Below the pieces are notes generated by a model that did no database searches, had not been told where the DNA came from, and was given only the letters and a program-made list of their open reading frames with translations. Below are positions 52,208-60,533 of a stretch of DNA of 64,000 nucleotides, in pieces; position 1 is the stretch's first letter; each line of letters opens with the position of its first letter. Source of the DNA: Rubrimonas sp036770645 (GTDB lineage Bacteria; Pseudomonadota; Alphaproteobacteria; Rhodobacterales; Rhodobacteraceae); assembly GCA_036770645.1 (NCBI GenBank), contig DAIPIU010000004.1, forward strand, positions 1 to 64,000. Direction: 5' to 3'. Both the position numbers and the translations under genes were made by a program.

Positions 52208-53553
52208 CCCTCGCGCGACGGGTGATATGGAAAGAGGGGATGTTCCTGCGTCCCCAGCACTTCCAGCAGCAGGACCTGCGCGCCGAGACGGCGCTGGCCG
52301 CGCGCGTCGCCGCTGTCATGCCGTTCCACTGGGGCTTCACGCGGCTCGAGATCGATGCGGGCCGGCTGGAGGCGGGCCAGGTCGGCCTGCGCGACTGCGC
52401 CGGGTCCTTCCCCGACGGCCTGCCCTTCGAGGCCCCCGGCGAGGCCGCGCCGCTGGCCCCCGTCTCCGTGCCGTCCGACGCGCGCGGCGCGCCCGTCTGG
52501 CTGGCGCTGCCGGCCGCAGGGGCCGGCGCGGCGCTCGGGCTCGACGCGGACGGCGCGCCGGGGGCGGCCGTGCCCGCGCGCTATGCCATCCGCCCGGCGG
52601 AACTGCGCGACCTGCTGCGCGAGGGCACCCACACGCAGCCGGTCGAACTGGGGGCGCCCGCCCTGCGCCTGATCGTCGGCGACCGCCCCGAAGGCCATGA
52701 CGCGATGCCCGTGGCCCGCGTGGCCGAGGTGTCGCAGGGCCGGGTGCGCCTCGACCCCGGGTTCCTGCCGCCGATGCTGCGCGTCGCCGCGGGCGCGCCG
52801 CTGGCTGCGGCCGTGGGCGAGCTCGCCGCGCGGCTCGATGCGCGCGCCGCGCAGCTCGCCGGGCCGCTCGGGGTGTCGGGGGGCCTGAGCGCCGGCGCGA
52901 ACCAGCAGCTGATGCTGCTGGCGCTGTGCGCCGGCAAGGCGGCGCTGTTCGCGCATTTCGAACGGACGGGGGCGCTGCTCCACCCCGAAAGCCTCTATCG
53001 CGCCTGCGTCGAGACCGCGGCCGAGATCGCGGCGCACACCGACCGCAGCCGCCGCCGGGCCCCGCCCGCGCCCGCCTACGACCATGACGACCCCGCGGCC
53101 TGCTTCTGGCCGGTGATCGAGACCATCCAGCGCGGCCTCGGCGCGATCGAGGAGCCGGAGGCGCGCCAGATCCCGCTCGAATACGCCGGCCCGCCGCACC
53201 GCATCCACTACAACCGCGAACTCGACCGCGGGCTGCTGGCCTCGGCGCGCTTCTTCCTGGTGGCCACGGCCGCCATGCCGGACGAACGCTTCCGCGCGGC
53301 GCTGCCCGCCAATGTCGCCATCGGCTCGACGGGCGAGATCGTCTCGATCATCAGCGCCGCCGGGCGCAGCGTGCCGCTGCGGCCGATGCCGCATTTCCCG
53401 CCCGAACTGCGGCCGCTCGCGGGTTGGGTGTGTTTCGAGCTCGACCGCAACGCGACGGGCTGGCAGGGAATCGCCGATCAGGCCAGCATCGCGATCCATG
53501 CCCAGGAAGGGCTGCCGAACCTCGAACTGCAGCTCTGGGCGATCAAGGACTGA
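52204..53553 (+). CDS. tssK: TssK, T6SS baseplate adaptor
   Basis: A 449-residue protein that connects the baseplate to the TssJLM membrane complex. The signature start is RVIWKEGMFLRPQHFQQQDL. The central part has LDARAAQLAGPLGVSGGLSAG and the C-terminal part LPAGVAIG-like AALPANVAIGSTGEIVSI and ending NLELQLWAIKD. Full length for the family. Coupled to tagH by ATGA and 5 bases ahead of tssL. Confidence 0.95.
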   Translation: MTLARRVIWKEGMFLRPQHFQQQDLRAETALAARVAAVMPFHWGFTRLEIDAGRLEAGQVGLRDCAGSFPDGLPFEAPGEAAPLAPVSVPSDARGAPVWLALPAAGAGAALGLDADGAPGAAVPARYAIRPAELRDLLREGTHTQPVELGAPALRLIVGDRPEGHDAMPVARVAEVSQGRVRLDPGFLPPMLRVAAGAPLAAAVGELAARLDARAAQLAGPLGVSGGLSAGANQQLMLLALCAGKAALFAHFERTGALLHPESLYRACVETAAEIAAHTDRSRRRAPPAPAYDHDDPAACFWPVIETIQRGLGAIEEPEARQIPLEYAGPPHRIHYNRELDRGLLASARFFLVATAAMPDERFRAALPANVAIGSTGEIVSIISAAGRSVPLRPMPHFPPELRPLAGWVCFELDRNATGWQGIADQASIAIHAQEGLPNLELQLWAIKD

Positions 53554-53558
53554 CGCGC

Positions 53559-54845
53559 ATGGCCGGCGGCTACGTCCCCCCCACCGTCGTGATGCCCGGC
53601 GCGGCCGGGACGGCGGGGCGGTCCGCGCCTCCGGCCTTCGGGGCGCGCCCCGCCTTCGACGCCGCCGAGGCGCGGCCCGGGGTCAACCCGCTGGTCGATG
53701 CGGGATCGGACCTCTTCGACCTCGTCGTCTACCTTCAGGCGCAGGCGACTCCGGTCGAGATCGGGTCGCTGCGCGCCAAGGCCGCGGCCATGGTGCGCCG
53801 CTTCGACCTGCGCGCCGAGGCCGCCGGCGCGCCGGGCGACGTGGTCGGGGTGGCGCGCTACGCCATCGCGGCGACCATCGACGACCAGGTGATGGCGCGG
53901 CCCTGGGGGCTGTCCTCGGGCTGGCAGAACGCCACGCTGGTCGGCGCGCTGTACGACGAGGTCATCGGCGGCGAGCGCTTCTTCGAATATCTCGACGCGG
54001 CGCTGAAGGACCCGGGGCGCTGCGGCGACCTGATCGAGTTCCTCTACATCTGCCTGTCGCTGGGGTTCCAGGGCGTCTACCGCCGGCGCGACCGCGAGGG
54101 GCTCGAGGCGCATCGCGCGCGCGCCTTCCAGGCGATCCGCGCGCGCCGCGGCGGCTTCGCGCAGGGCCTGTCGCTGCGCTGGCGGGGGGTGGACGCGGCC
54201 CGCCGCCCGCTGCGCGACATCGTCCCGCTGTGGCTGGCGGGGGCGCTCTCGGCCGCGCTCTGCGGCGCGGCGCTCATCTGGGGCGCGCTGGCCACCGGGG
54301 CGCCGGCCGGGCGGGCCATCGCCGCCGCCGCCGCCCTGCCGCCGGATGCGGAGGTCGAGATCGTCACGCTCGACCCCCCCGCGGTCGCGCCGCCGCGGCC
54401 CGCGCCGGCCCAGCAGGCGCGGGTGCGCGGCTTTCTCGAGGACGAGGTCAGGGAGGGCAGCGTCGAGGTCCTGGAGGAAGGCGGCCGGGTGCGCATCCGC
54501 CTGACCGGCGAAGGCATGTTCGCGTCGGGACAGGCGACGCTGCTGCCGCGCTTCGCCCCCGTGCTCGCCAAGGTCGCCGCTGCGCTCGACGGCGAGCCGG
54601 GCCGGGTGCTCGTCGAAGGCCACAGCGACGCGGCGCCGATCCGCACCGCGCGCTTCCCGTCCAACGCGCATCTGTCGCGCGCACGGGCCGCGGCTGTGGC
54701 GTCCGTGCTGGCGGAGCGGCTGGCCGACGAAGACCGGCTTGATGTCGAGGGCCTCGGCGACAGCCGCCTGCTCGACCCGGACAACCCCCGCGGCGCCGTC
54801 AACCGGCGGGTGGAACTTGTCTTGGCCCGCGAGGACGCGCCGTGA
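53559..54845 (+). CDS. tssL: TssL (DotU-like) with C-terminal OmpA domain
   Basis: A 428-residue inner-membrane component of the T6SS membrane complex. Residues ~45-220 are the cytoplasmic DotU domain (NPLVDAGSDLFDLVVYLQ, ATIDDQVMARPWGLSSGWQ, FLYICLSLGFQGVYR). One TM at ~222-245 follows. The periplasmic OmpA/peptidoglycan-binding domain (~325-425) has VLVEGHSDAAPIRTARFPSN and LSRARAAAVASVLAE. This 'evolved' form can hold the complex to peptidoglycan without TagL/TagN. GTGA couples it to tssM. Confidence 0.95.
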   Translation: MAGGYVPPTVVMPGAAGTAGRSAPPAFGARPAFDAAEARPGVNPLVDAGSDLFDLVVYLQAQATPVEIGSLRAKAAAMVRRFDLRAEAAGAPGDVVGVARYAIAATIDDQVMARPWGLSSGWQNATLVGALYDEVIGGERFFEYLDAALKDPGRCGDLIEFLYICLSLGFQGVYRRRDREGLEAHRARAFQAIRARRGGFAQGLSLRWRGVDAARRPLRDIVPLWLAGALSAALCGAALIWGALATGAPAGRAIAAAAALPPDAEVEIVTLDPPAVAPPRPAPAQQARVRGFLEDEVREGSVEVLEEGGRVRIRLTGEGMFASGQATLLPRFAPVLAKVAAALDGEPGRVLVEGHSDAAPIRTARFPSNAHLSRARAAAVASVLAERLADEDRLDVEGLGDSRLLDPDNPRGAVNRRVELVLAREDAP

Positions 54846-57800
54846 CCGCGCTGCGCGCCCTGCTGCTGTCGCCCGCCGCGGCCGGCCTGCTGGCAGTGGT
54901 GGCGCTGTCGCTCGCGGTCTGGTTCGCGGGGCCGCTGCTGCCCATCGGCGAGCCGCGGCTGTTCGACCCGCCGCTGGCCCGGATCATCGCCATCGCGGTG
55001 TTCGCGGCGCTGTGGGGCGCGTTCCTCGGCGTCCGGTTCTGGCGGCGGCGCCGCGCCAATGCGGCGCTGATCGACGCGCTGGCCGCGCCCGACCCCACCC
55101 GCGCCGCCATCGACGCCGAGGCCGAGCGGCTGCGCGAGAAGTTCGCGGCCGCGCTCGGCGCGCTGCGCAAGCTGCGCTTCCGGGGCGCTTTCGGCGGGCG
55201 GCGCTACCTCTATGAATTGCCGTGGTTCGTGTTCATCGGTCCGCCCGGCGCGGGCAAGACGACGGCGCTGACCAACTGCGGCCTCGACTTCCCGCTTGCG
55301 CGGGACGGGAATGCGGCGGTGGCCGGGGCCGCGGGCACGCGGGACTGCGACTGGATGTTCACCGACCGCGCCGTGTTCATCGACACGGCCGGGCGCTACG
55401 TCACGCAGGACAGCGACGCCGAGGTCGACCGCGCCGCGTGGACCGCCTTCCTCGACCTGCTGCGCCGCCATCGCCCGGCCGAACCCGTAAACGGCGTGAT
55501 CGTGGCGATCTCGCTGGCCGATCTCGCGGCGGGCGACGCCGCCGCGCTCGACCGCCACGCCGTCGCGGTGCGCCGGGGGCTGCTCGAGATTTCGGGCCGG
55601 ATGGGCGCGCGCGTGCCCGTCTACGTCATGCTGACAAAGCTCGATCTGCTGGCGGGCTTCGACGAGTTCTTCCAGGGTCTCGATCAGGCCGCGCGCGAGG
55701 CGGTCTGGGGCGTGACCTTCCCGCTCGAGGGGCCGGCGGATCCCCGGGTCAAGGCCGAGGCCGATCTGGCGCGCATCGAGGAGGAGATGGGCGCGCTGCT
55801 GTCGCGGCTGGGCGAGGCGCAGTTCGCGCGGCTGCAGGAGGAACCCGACCTCGCGGTGCGCGCGCGCGTCTTCGGCTTTCCAAGCCAGTTCTCCTCGCTC
55901 GGCGGCGTGCTGGCGCGCTTCCTGCGGCAGGTCTTCGCGCCCGACCGCTATTCCGAACCGCTGCTGCTGCGCGGCTTCTACTTCACCTCCGCCACGCAGG
56001 AGGGCCAGCCGATCGACCGGCTGATCGGGTCGATGGCGCGGGAATTCGGCCTGCAGCCGCAGGCCGTCGGCGTGCTCGCGCCGCGCCGGGGCCGGGCCTA
56101 TTTCCTGCGCGGGCTGCTGGAGGAGGTGGTGTTCCCCGAGGCCGGCCTCGTCGCGCGCGGCGGGCGGCGCACGGGCGCGCGGGTCGGCCGCGCGGCGGCC
56201 ATCGCCGCGGCGGCGGCCGCGCCGCTCGCGCTCGGGGCGGGGCTGTGGAGCGTGCACGGCGCGGTCGAGGCCGAGGCCGCGCGCCTCGTGGCGGGCTTCG
56301 CCGAGGCCGAGGCGGACATCCGCGCGCTGGACCCCGAGCGGGTGGCCGATGCCCGGTTCGAGCGCGCATCGCCCGCGCTGGACCGCCTGCGCGCCGAGCG
56401 CGACCGGCTCGACGCCGCCCGCGTGCCGCTCGGCGGGCTCGGGGTGGCCGATCTCGGCGCGCTGCGCGATGCGGCGGCGCGCGCCTATCTCGACGGGCTC
56501 GACGCGCTGTTCCGCCCGCGGGCGATGTTCGCGCTCGAACGCGAGATGGACCGGCTCGCGGATCGGCCGGGACCGCTCTACGACGCGCTGAAGGCCTATC
56601 TGATGCTGGCGGGGCAAGGCCCGCTCGACGCCGATTTCGTGCGCAGCGCCATGGAGCCGGTCTGGCGGGCCGCCTACGACCCGGCGCTGCAGCTCGATCT
56701 GATCGCGGGATTCCGCGCGCATCTCGACGCGCTGCTGGACGGGCTCGACAGCGGCCGCATCGGCGCGCGTTCGGTGAACGAGGCGCAGGTGGCCGCGGCG
56801 CGGGTCAAGGCGCGCGACGTGTCCCCGGGCGAGCGGGCCTTCGCGCAGCTGGCCGCGCAGGGGCCGGTCCGGGCGCTCGAGCCCTGGACGGCGCTCGACC
56901 CGGATGCCGGCGGTCCGGCCGCGCCCCAGGCGCTGCTGCGCGCCTCGGGCGGCGACCTCGCCGCGCCGATCCCGGGCCTGTTCACGCGCGAGGGCTTCTA
57001 CGCCGCCTTCATCCCGAACGCCGATGCGGCGGTGGAAGCGGCGCTGTCGGAATCCTGGGTGCTGAACGAGCAGCGGCGCGCCCTGTCCCTCGAGGACAGG
57101 ACCGCCGCCCGGCGCGCCATCCGCGCGGCCTATGCCCGGGAGGCGGTCGCGGCGTGGCGCGGCCTGCTCGACGATCTGCGGGTCTCCCCGTTCCGCGATG
57201 CGGGCCACGCGGCGGAGGTGCTGCGCCTGCTGACCGGCGGCGGCAGCCCGCTGCGCGGCCTGCTGACGGACATCGCCCGCCAGACCGACCTTGCAACCCC
57301 GCCCGGACCGGTCGCGCCGGTGCTGCTGGACTTCGGACCGGCCGGCCGCGCGGCGCAGGCCGCCGCGGCGGCCGCGGCGGCCGCGGGCGGCGGCGGGGGC
57401 GAAGGCGCCGAGGTCGCCGCCGCCTTCGCCGATCTGCGCGGCTTCGTCGGGGTCGCCGGGGCCTCCCCGCTCGAGGGCGTGATCGCGCGGCTGGCCGAAC
57501 TGCGCGGACTCGTGGCCGACATGGCCGAGCGCCGCGTCGCGGACATGGCCGAGATCGCCAGCTCCGGCGCCGCGGTCGCGCTGGCGCGCGAGGCCGACGG
57601 CGCCCCGCCGGAGATCCGCCGCCTCGTGCGCGAGATGCTGGCGAGCGTCGACACCACCGTGGCGGGCGGCCTGCGCGAGCAGTTCGCCCGCGAATGGGAA
57701 GGCTCGGTCGCGCCGCTGTGCCGGACCCGTCTCGCGGGGCGCTACCCCTTCGCCGCGGGAGAGGACGTGCCGCTCGGCGATCTCGTGGTGGTGCTCGGGC

Positions 57801-58405
57801 CGAACGGCGCCATCGACCGCTTCTTCCGCGAGCGCCTCGCGCCGCTCGTGGACACGACGCAGCCCGAATGGCGCTGGACGGGCCTGGGCGCGGCGCTGGG
57901 GGTGGCGCAGGACCGGCTGGCCTTCTTCCAGAGCGCGAGCCGGCTGCGCGAGGCGTTCTTTCCCGGCGAGGCGCAGCGCCCGCAGGTGGCGATGCGCGTG
58001 TTCCAGCACAATGCGAGCGCGGGCGTGCGCGGGGCGCGGCTCGCGATCGGCGGCGAGAGCGCGAGCTTCGAGCCGGGCAAGCGCAACCCCACGCCGCTGA
58101 CCTGGCCGGGCCTCGTGCCCGAGGACGGGGTCGAGGCGGTGCTCATGCTGGATGCGGGAGACCGCGACCTGACCGGCGCCGCCCTGCCCCCCGTGCCGGT
58201 GCGCGTGGCCGAGACGGGTCCATGGGGCCTGTTCCGCCTGATCGACCGGGCCGAGTTCCGGGTGATCGGCGCGGGCGAGCGCGTGCATCTGGGTCTCGGG
58301 GCGCCCGGCGGGCGGGTGGTCGTCGAGATGGCGATGGACAGCGCCGTGAACCCCTTCGCGCTGCGCGCCGAACTCAAGGCATTCCGATGCCCCGCCACGC
58401 TGTGA
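54842..58405 (+). CDS. tssM: TssM (IcmF), T6SS membrane ATPase-like core
   Basis: An 1187-residue inner-membrane protein that, with TssL, spans to the outer membrane TssJ. Two N-terminal TM helices (~7-26, 42-62), then a cytoplasmic domain with Walker A GPPGAGKTTALTNCG near residue 137 and DTAGRYVTQDSD, a third TM (~452-474), and a large helical periplasmic part ending in a beta domain. The Walker motif is intact. GTG start overlaps the tssL stop. A 19-base overlap joins it to tagF. No tssJ was found in the window. Confidence 0.95.
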   Translation: MTALRALLLSPAAAGLLAVVALSLAVWFAGPLLPIGEPRLFDPPLARIIAIAVFAALWGAFLGVRFWRRRRANAALIDALAAPDPTRAAIDAEAERLREKFAAALGALRKLRFRGAFGGRRYLYELPWFVFIGPPGAGKTTALTNCGLDFPLARDGNAAVAGAAGTRDCDWMFTDRAVFIDTAGRYVTQDSDAEVDRAAWTAFLDLLRRHRPAEPVNGVIVAISLADLAAGDAAALDRHAVAVRRGLLEISGRMGARVPVYVMLTKLDLLAGFDEFFQGLDQAAREAVWGVTFPLEGPADPRVKAEADLARIEEEMGALLSRLGEAQFARLQEEPDLAVRARVFGFPSQFSSLGGVLARFLRQVFAPDRYSEPLLLRGFYFTSATQEGQPIDRLIGSMAREFGLQPQAVGVLAPRRGRAYFLRGLLEEVVFPEAGLVARGGRRTGARVGRAAAIAAAAAAPLALGAGLWSVHGAVEAEAARLVAGFAEAEADIRALDPERVADARFERASPALDRLRAERDRLDAARVPLGGLGVADLGALRDAAARAYLDGLDALFRPRAMFALEREMDRLADRPGPLYDALKAYLMLAGQGPLDADFVRSAMEPVWRAAYDPALQLDLIAGFRAHLDALLDGLDSGRIGARSVNEAQVAAARVKARDVSPGERAFAQLAAQGPVRALEPWTALDPDAGGPAAPQALLRASGGDLAAPIPGLFTREGFYAAFIPNADAAVEAALSESWVLNEQRRALSLEDRTAARRAIRAAYAREAVAAWRGLLDDLRVSPFRDAGHAAEVLRLLTGGGSPLRGLLTDIARQTDLATPPGPVAPVLLDFGPAGRAAQAAAAAAAAAGGGGGEGAEVAAAFADLRGFVGVAGASPLEGVIARLAELRGLVADMAERRVADMAEIASSGAAVALAREADGAPPEIRRLVREMLASVDTTVAGGLREQFAREWEGSVAPLCRTRLAGRYPFAAGEDVPLGDLVVVLGPNGAIDRFFRERLAPLVDTTQPEWRWTGLGAALGVAQDRLAFFQSASRLREAFFPGEAQRPQVAMRVFQHNASAGVRGARLAIGGESASFEPGKRNPTPLTWPGLVPEDGVEAVLMLDAGDRDLTGAALPPVPVRVAETGPWGLFRLIDRAEFRVIGAGERVHLGLGAPGGRVVVEMAMDSAVNPFALRAELKAFRCPATL

Positions 58406-58977
58406 CACCGGCCGCGCCCCGGGCCGGAACCCCGGCCGTGGCCTGGCTTGCGAAGCTGCCGGCGCGCGGCGATTTCATCGCCGGCGGGCCGCCGACCGCC
58501 TTCGTCGAGGGTTGGCGCGACTGGGCACTCGAGGGCCTCGCGGCGCTGCGCGCCGACGGGCCCGCCGCGATCGCCGCCTTCGCCGCGGCGCCGCTCTGGC
58601 GGTTCGCGGCGGGGCCGGGGGTGTTCGCGGCGCAGGGCGCAGTCGGCGTCGCCGCGCCCGGGGCCGACAGCGTCGGGCGCGCGTTTCCCGCCGTGGTGGC
58701 TGCGGTAGGCGCGGGCGCGCCGGCGCCCGCCGCGCCGTTCGTCGAGGCCGCCGAGGCCGCCCTGCGCGCGGCGCTCGCCGACGGGGGCGACCCGGCCGCG
58801 CTCGCCGCCGCGCTGCGCGCCGCCCCGGCGGCCCCGCCGGCCACGGACGGCGAGGCGCTGTTCGTCGCGGCCGCCGCGAACGGCCGCAGCGTCCGCCGCG
58901 CGGGGCGCGCGGATGCGGCGCTGTTCCGGAGCCTGTTCGGAACCGGCGGGGGCGCCGCCGCGGAGCCGGATCGGTGA
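58387..58977 (+). CDS. tagF: TagF, T6SS repressor/accessory protein
   Basis: A 196-residue protein with the TagF start WLAKLPARGDFIAGGPPTAF, then W-x2-W-A-L (GWRDWALEGL) and WRFAAGPGVF, and a helical, Ala-rich C-terminal half. TagF holds T6SS off post-translationally, working with the FHA protein in several species. Some homologues are fused to PppA; here pppA is a separate gene overlapping by GTGA, which fits that link. It starts 19 bases inside tssM. Confidence 0.88.
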   Translation: MPRHAVTPAAPRAGTPAVAWLAKLPARGDFIAGGPPTAFVEGWRDWALEGLAALRADGPAAIAAFAAAPLWRFAAGPGVFAAQGAVGVAAPGADSVGRAFPAVVAAVGAGAPAPAAPFVEAAEAALRAALADGGDPAALAAALRAAPAAPPATDGEALFVAAAANGRSVRRAGRADAALFRSLFGTGGGAAAEPDR

Positions 58978-59705
58978 TCCGCCCCGGGCGACAGCAGCCG
59001 GGTTCCGCCGGCCTGTCCGACCCGGGTCTGGTGCGCGCGCGCAACGAAGACGCGATGCTGATGGACGACCGCCGCCAGCTCTGGGTCGTGGCCGACGGCA
59101 TGGGGGGCCATGCCGGCGGGGCAGAGGCCAGCGCCGCCGTGATCTCGCATCTCGGCTTCATGCGCACCGGCTGGCCCGACCCGCGCGCGCTGGCCGCCGA
59201 TCTGATCGCCCGCCTCGAGGACGCCCACGCCGCGATCCGCGCCGCCAACGCCACGGGCGGGACATCGGGATCGACCGTCGCCTGCCTTGCCGTGTTCCCC
59301 CCCTTCGCGCTGGTCACCTGGTGCGGCGACAGCCGGGTCTACCGCCTTGCGCCGCGCGGGCCGCTCTGCCGCGTGACCCGCGACCACACGGTCGTGCAGC
59401 GGCTGGTCGACGAGGGGCTGATCGCCGAGACGGACGCGGAAAGCCATCCCCAGTCCCATGTGCTCACCCGCGCCGTGGGCGCGACGGAGACGCTGGAACT
59501 CGATTTCGCGCAGCTGCTGCTGACCGGGGGCGAGCGCTTCCTGCTCTGCAGCGACGGCCTGACCCGCGTTGCGGACGAACCGGCCATCGACGCGGCGCTG
59601 CGCGAATCGCGGGGCCCGGAAAGGGCCTGCGCGCGCCTGATCGCCCTCGCGCACGAGGGCGGCGCACCGGACAACGTGACGGCGATCGTGGTGGATCTGC
59701 CATGA
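58974..59705 (+). CDS. pppA: PppA, T6SS PP2C-type phosphatase
   Basis: A 243-residue PP2C phosphatase that reverses PpkA phosphorylation of the FHA protein. Metal motifs: RNEDAMLM, VVADGMGGHAGGAEAS, TWCGDSRVYRL, LLCSDGLTRV and APDNVTAIVVDLP. All metal-binding Asp residues are present. GTG start overlaps the tagF stop (GTGA); the stop overlaps the next gene's ATG (ATGA). Kinase, FHA target and phosphatase are all in this locus, giving a complete phospho-switch. Confidence 0.94.
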   Translation: MIRPGRQQPGSAGLSDPGLVRARNEDAMLMDDRRQLWVVADGMGGHAGGAEASAAVISHLGFMRTGWPDPRALAADLIARLEDAHAAIRAANATGGTSGSTVACLAVFPPFALVTWCGDSRVYRLAPRGPLCRVTRDHTVVQRLVDEGLIAETDAESHPQSHVLTRAVGATETLELDFAQLLLTGGERFLLCSDGLTRVADEPAIDAALRESRGPERACARLIALAHEGGAPDNVTAIVVDLP

Positions 59706-60523
59706 GCCGCGCGGTCATCGGCGCGGCGCTGTTCGGCGCGGGCCTCGTGCTCGCCACGCTGTGGTGGCGTTTCGGGCCGGAGCTTGCCGCACTGCGCGGC
59801 CCCGATCCCGACGCCGTGATCGAGGCCAGCGCGACGGACGAGCTGCGGGCGCGCGTCGAGATCCTCGCCGAGGATGTCGCGGCCTTCTCCGACGCCCTCG
59901 ACCGCGTCGTGGCGCGGCTGCGCGCGCTGGAGGAGGGCGAGCCGCCGCCGCCGCCGCCGCCGGAGACCTCGACCTTCGGCGGCCTCGACGAGATGATGCT
60001 GCTGGCCGACCGGCGCGAGATGAACCGGGGGCTGACGCTCATCCCCTCCGGACGGCTGGAGGCGGTGTTCGGCCAGCCCGCCCCCGCCCTGTCCGACCAG
60101 TGCGCCGAGCCGACCAGCCCGCGGCTGCTGTCGGCGCTCGAGACGCGCCAGGTGGGGCATTTCCGGCTGCGCATGGTCCGGCCCGCGCTCGACAGCCTCG
60201 AGCGCGTGCTCGACGCGGTGGCGCGCGACCATCCGGAACTGCACCGGCGCCTGCGCAGCTACGGCGCCTTCTGCGCAAGGCTGATCCGCGGCTCGGCCGC
60301 CGCGGTGTCGCGCCACGCCTTCGGCCTCGCGGTGGACCTGAGCATCGGCGGCGCGCTCGATGCCATGGGCGACGGCAAGACCCAGTTCGGCCTGATCGTT
60401 CTGGCCGACTATTTCCAGGCCGAGGGCTGGATCTGGGGGGCCGCCTTCGGGCGGGAGGATTCGATGCATTTCGAACCGGGCCTCGACCTGTTCGAAAGCT
60501 GGGTGCGCGAGTCGCGGCTGTGA
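59702..60523 (+). CDS. Membrane-anchored M15-family peptidase (possible TagX-like)
   Basis: A 273-residue protein. One N-terminal TM helix (residues ~3-21), a helical spacer with a run of seven Pro (GEPPPPPPPET), and a C-terminal M15 Zn-peptidase domain. The metal set is visible: SRHAFGLAVDLSIGG (His and Asp) and the final EDSMHFEP (His). M15 enzymes cut D-Ala-containing bonds in peptidoglycan. ATGA coupling to pppA suggests it opens the wall for T6SS assembly, as TagX does in Acinetobacter; a secreted effector would not need the anchor. Last gene of the operon. Confidence 0.82.
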   Translation: MSRAVIGAALFGAGLVLATLWWRFGPELAALRGPDPDAVIEASATDELRARVEILAEDVAAFSDALDRVVARLRALEEGEPPPPPPPETSTFGGLDEMMLLADRREMNRGLTLIPSGRLEAVFGQPAPALSDQCAEPTSPRLLSALETRQVGHFRLRMVRPALDSLERVLDAVARDHPELHRRLRSYGAFCARLIRGSAAAVSRHAFGLAVDLSIGGALDAMGDGKTQFGLIVLADYFQAEGWIWGAAFGREDSMHFEPGLDLFESWVRESRL

Positions 60524-60533
60524 CGCCGCCGGT

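Noticed and set aside
54077..58408. A 1443-codon minus-strand frame
   Set aside because: Antisense to tssL and tssM; low-complexity translation. Only the end-of-GC effect.
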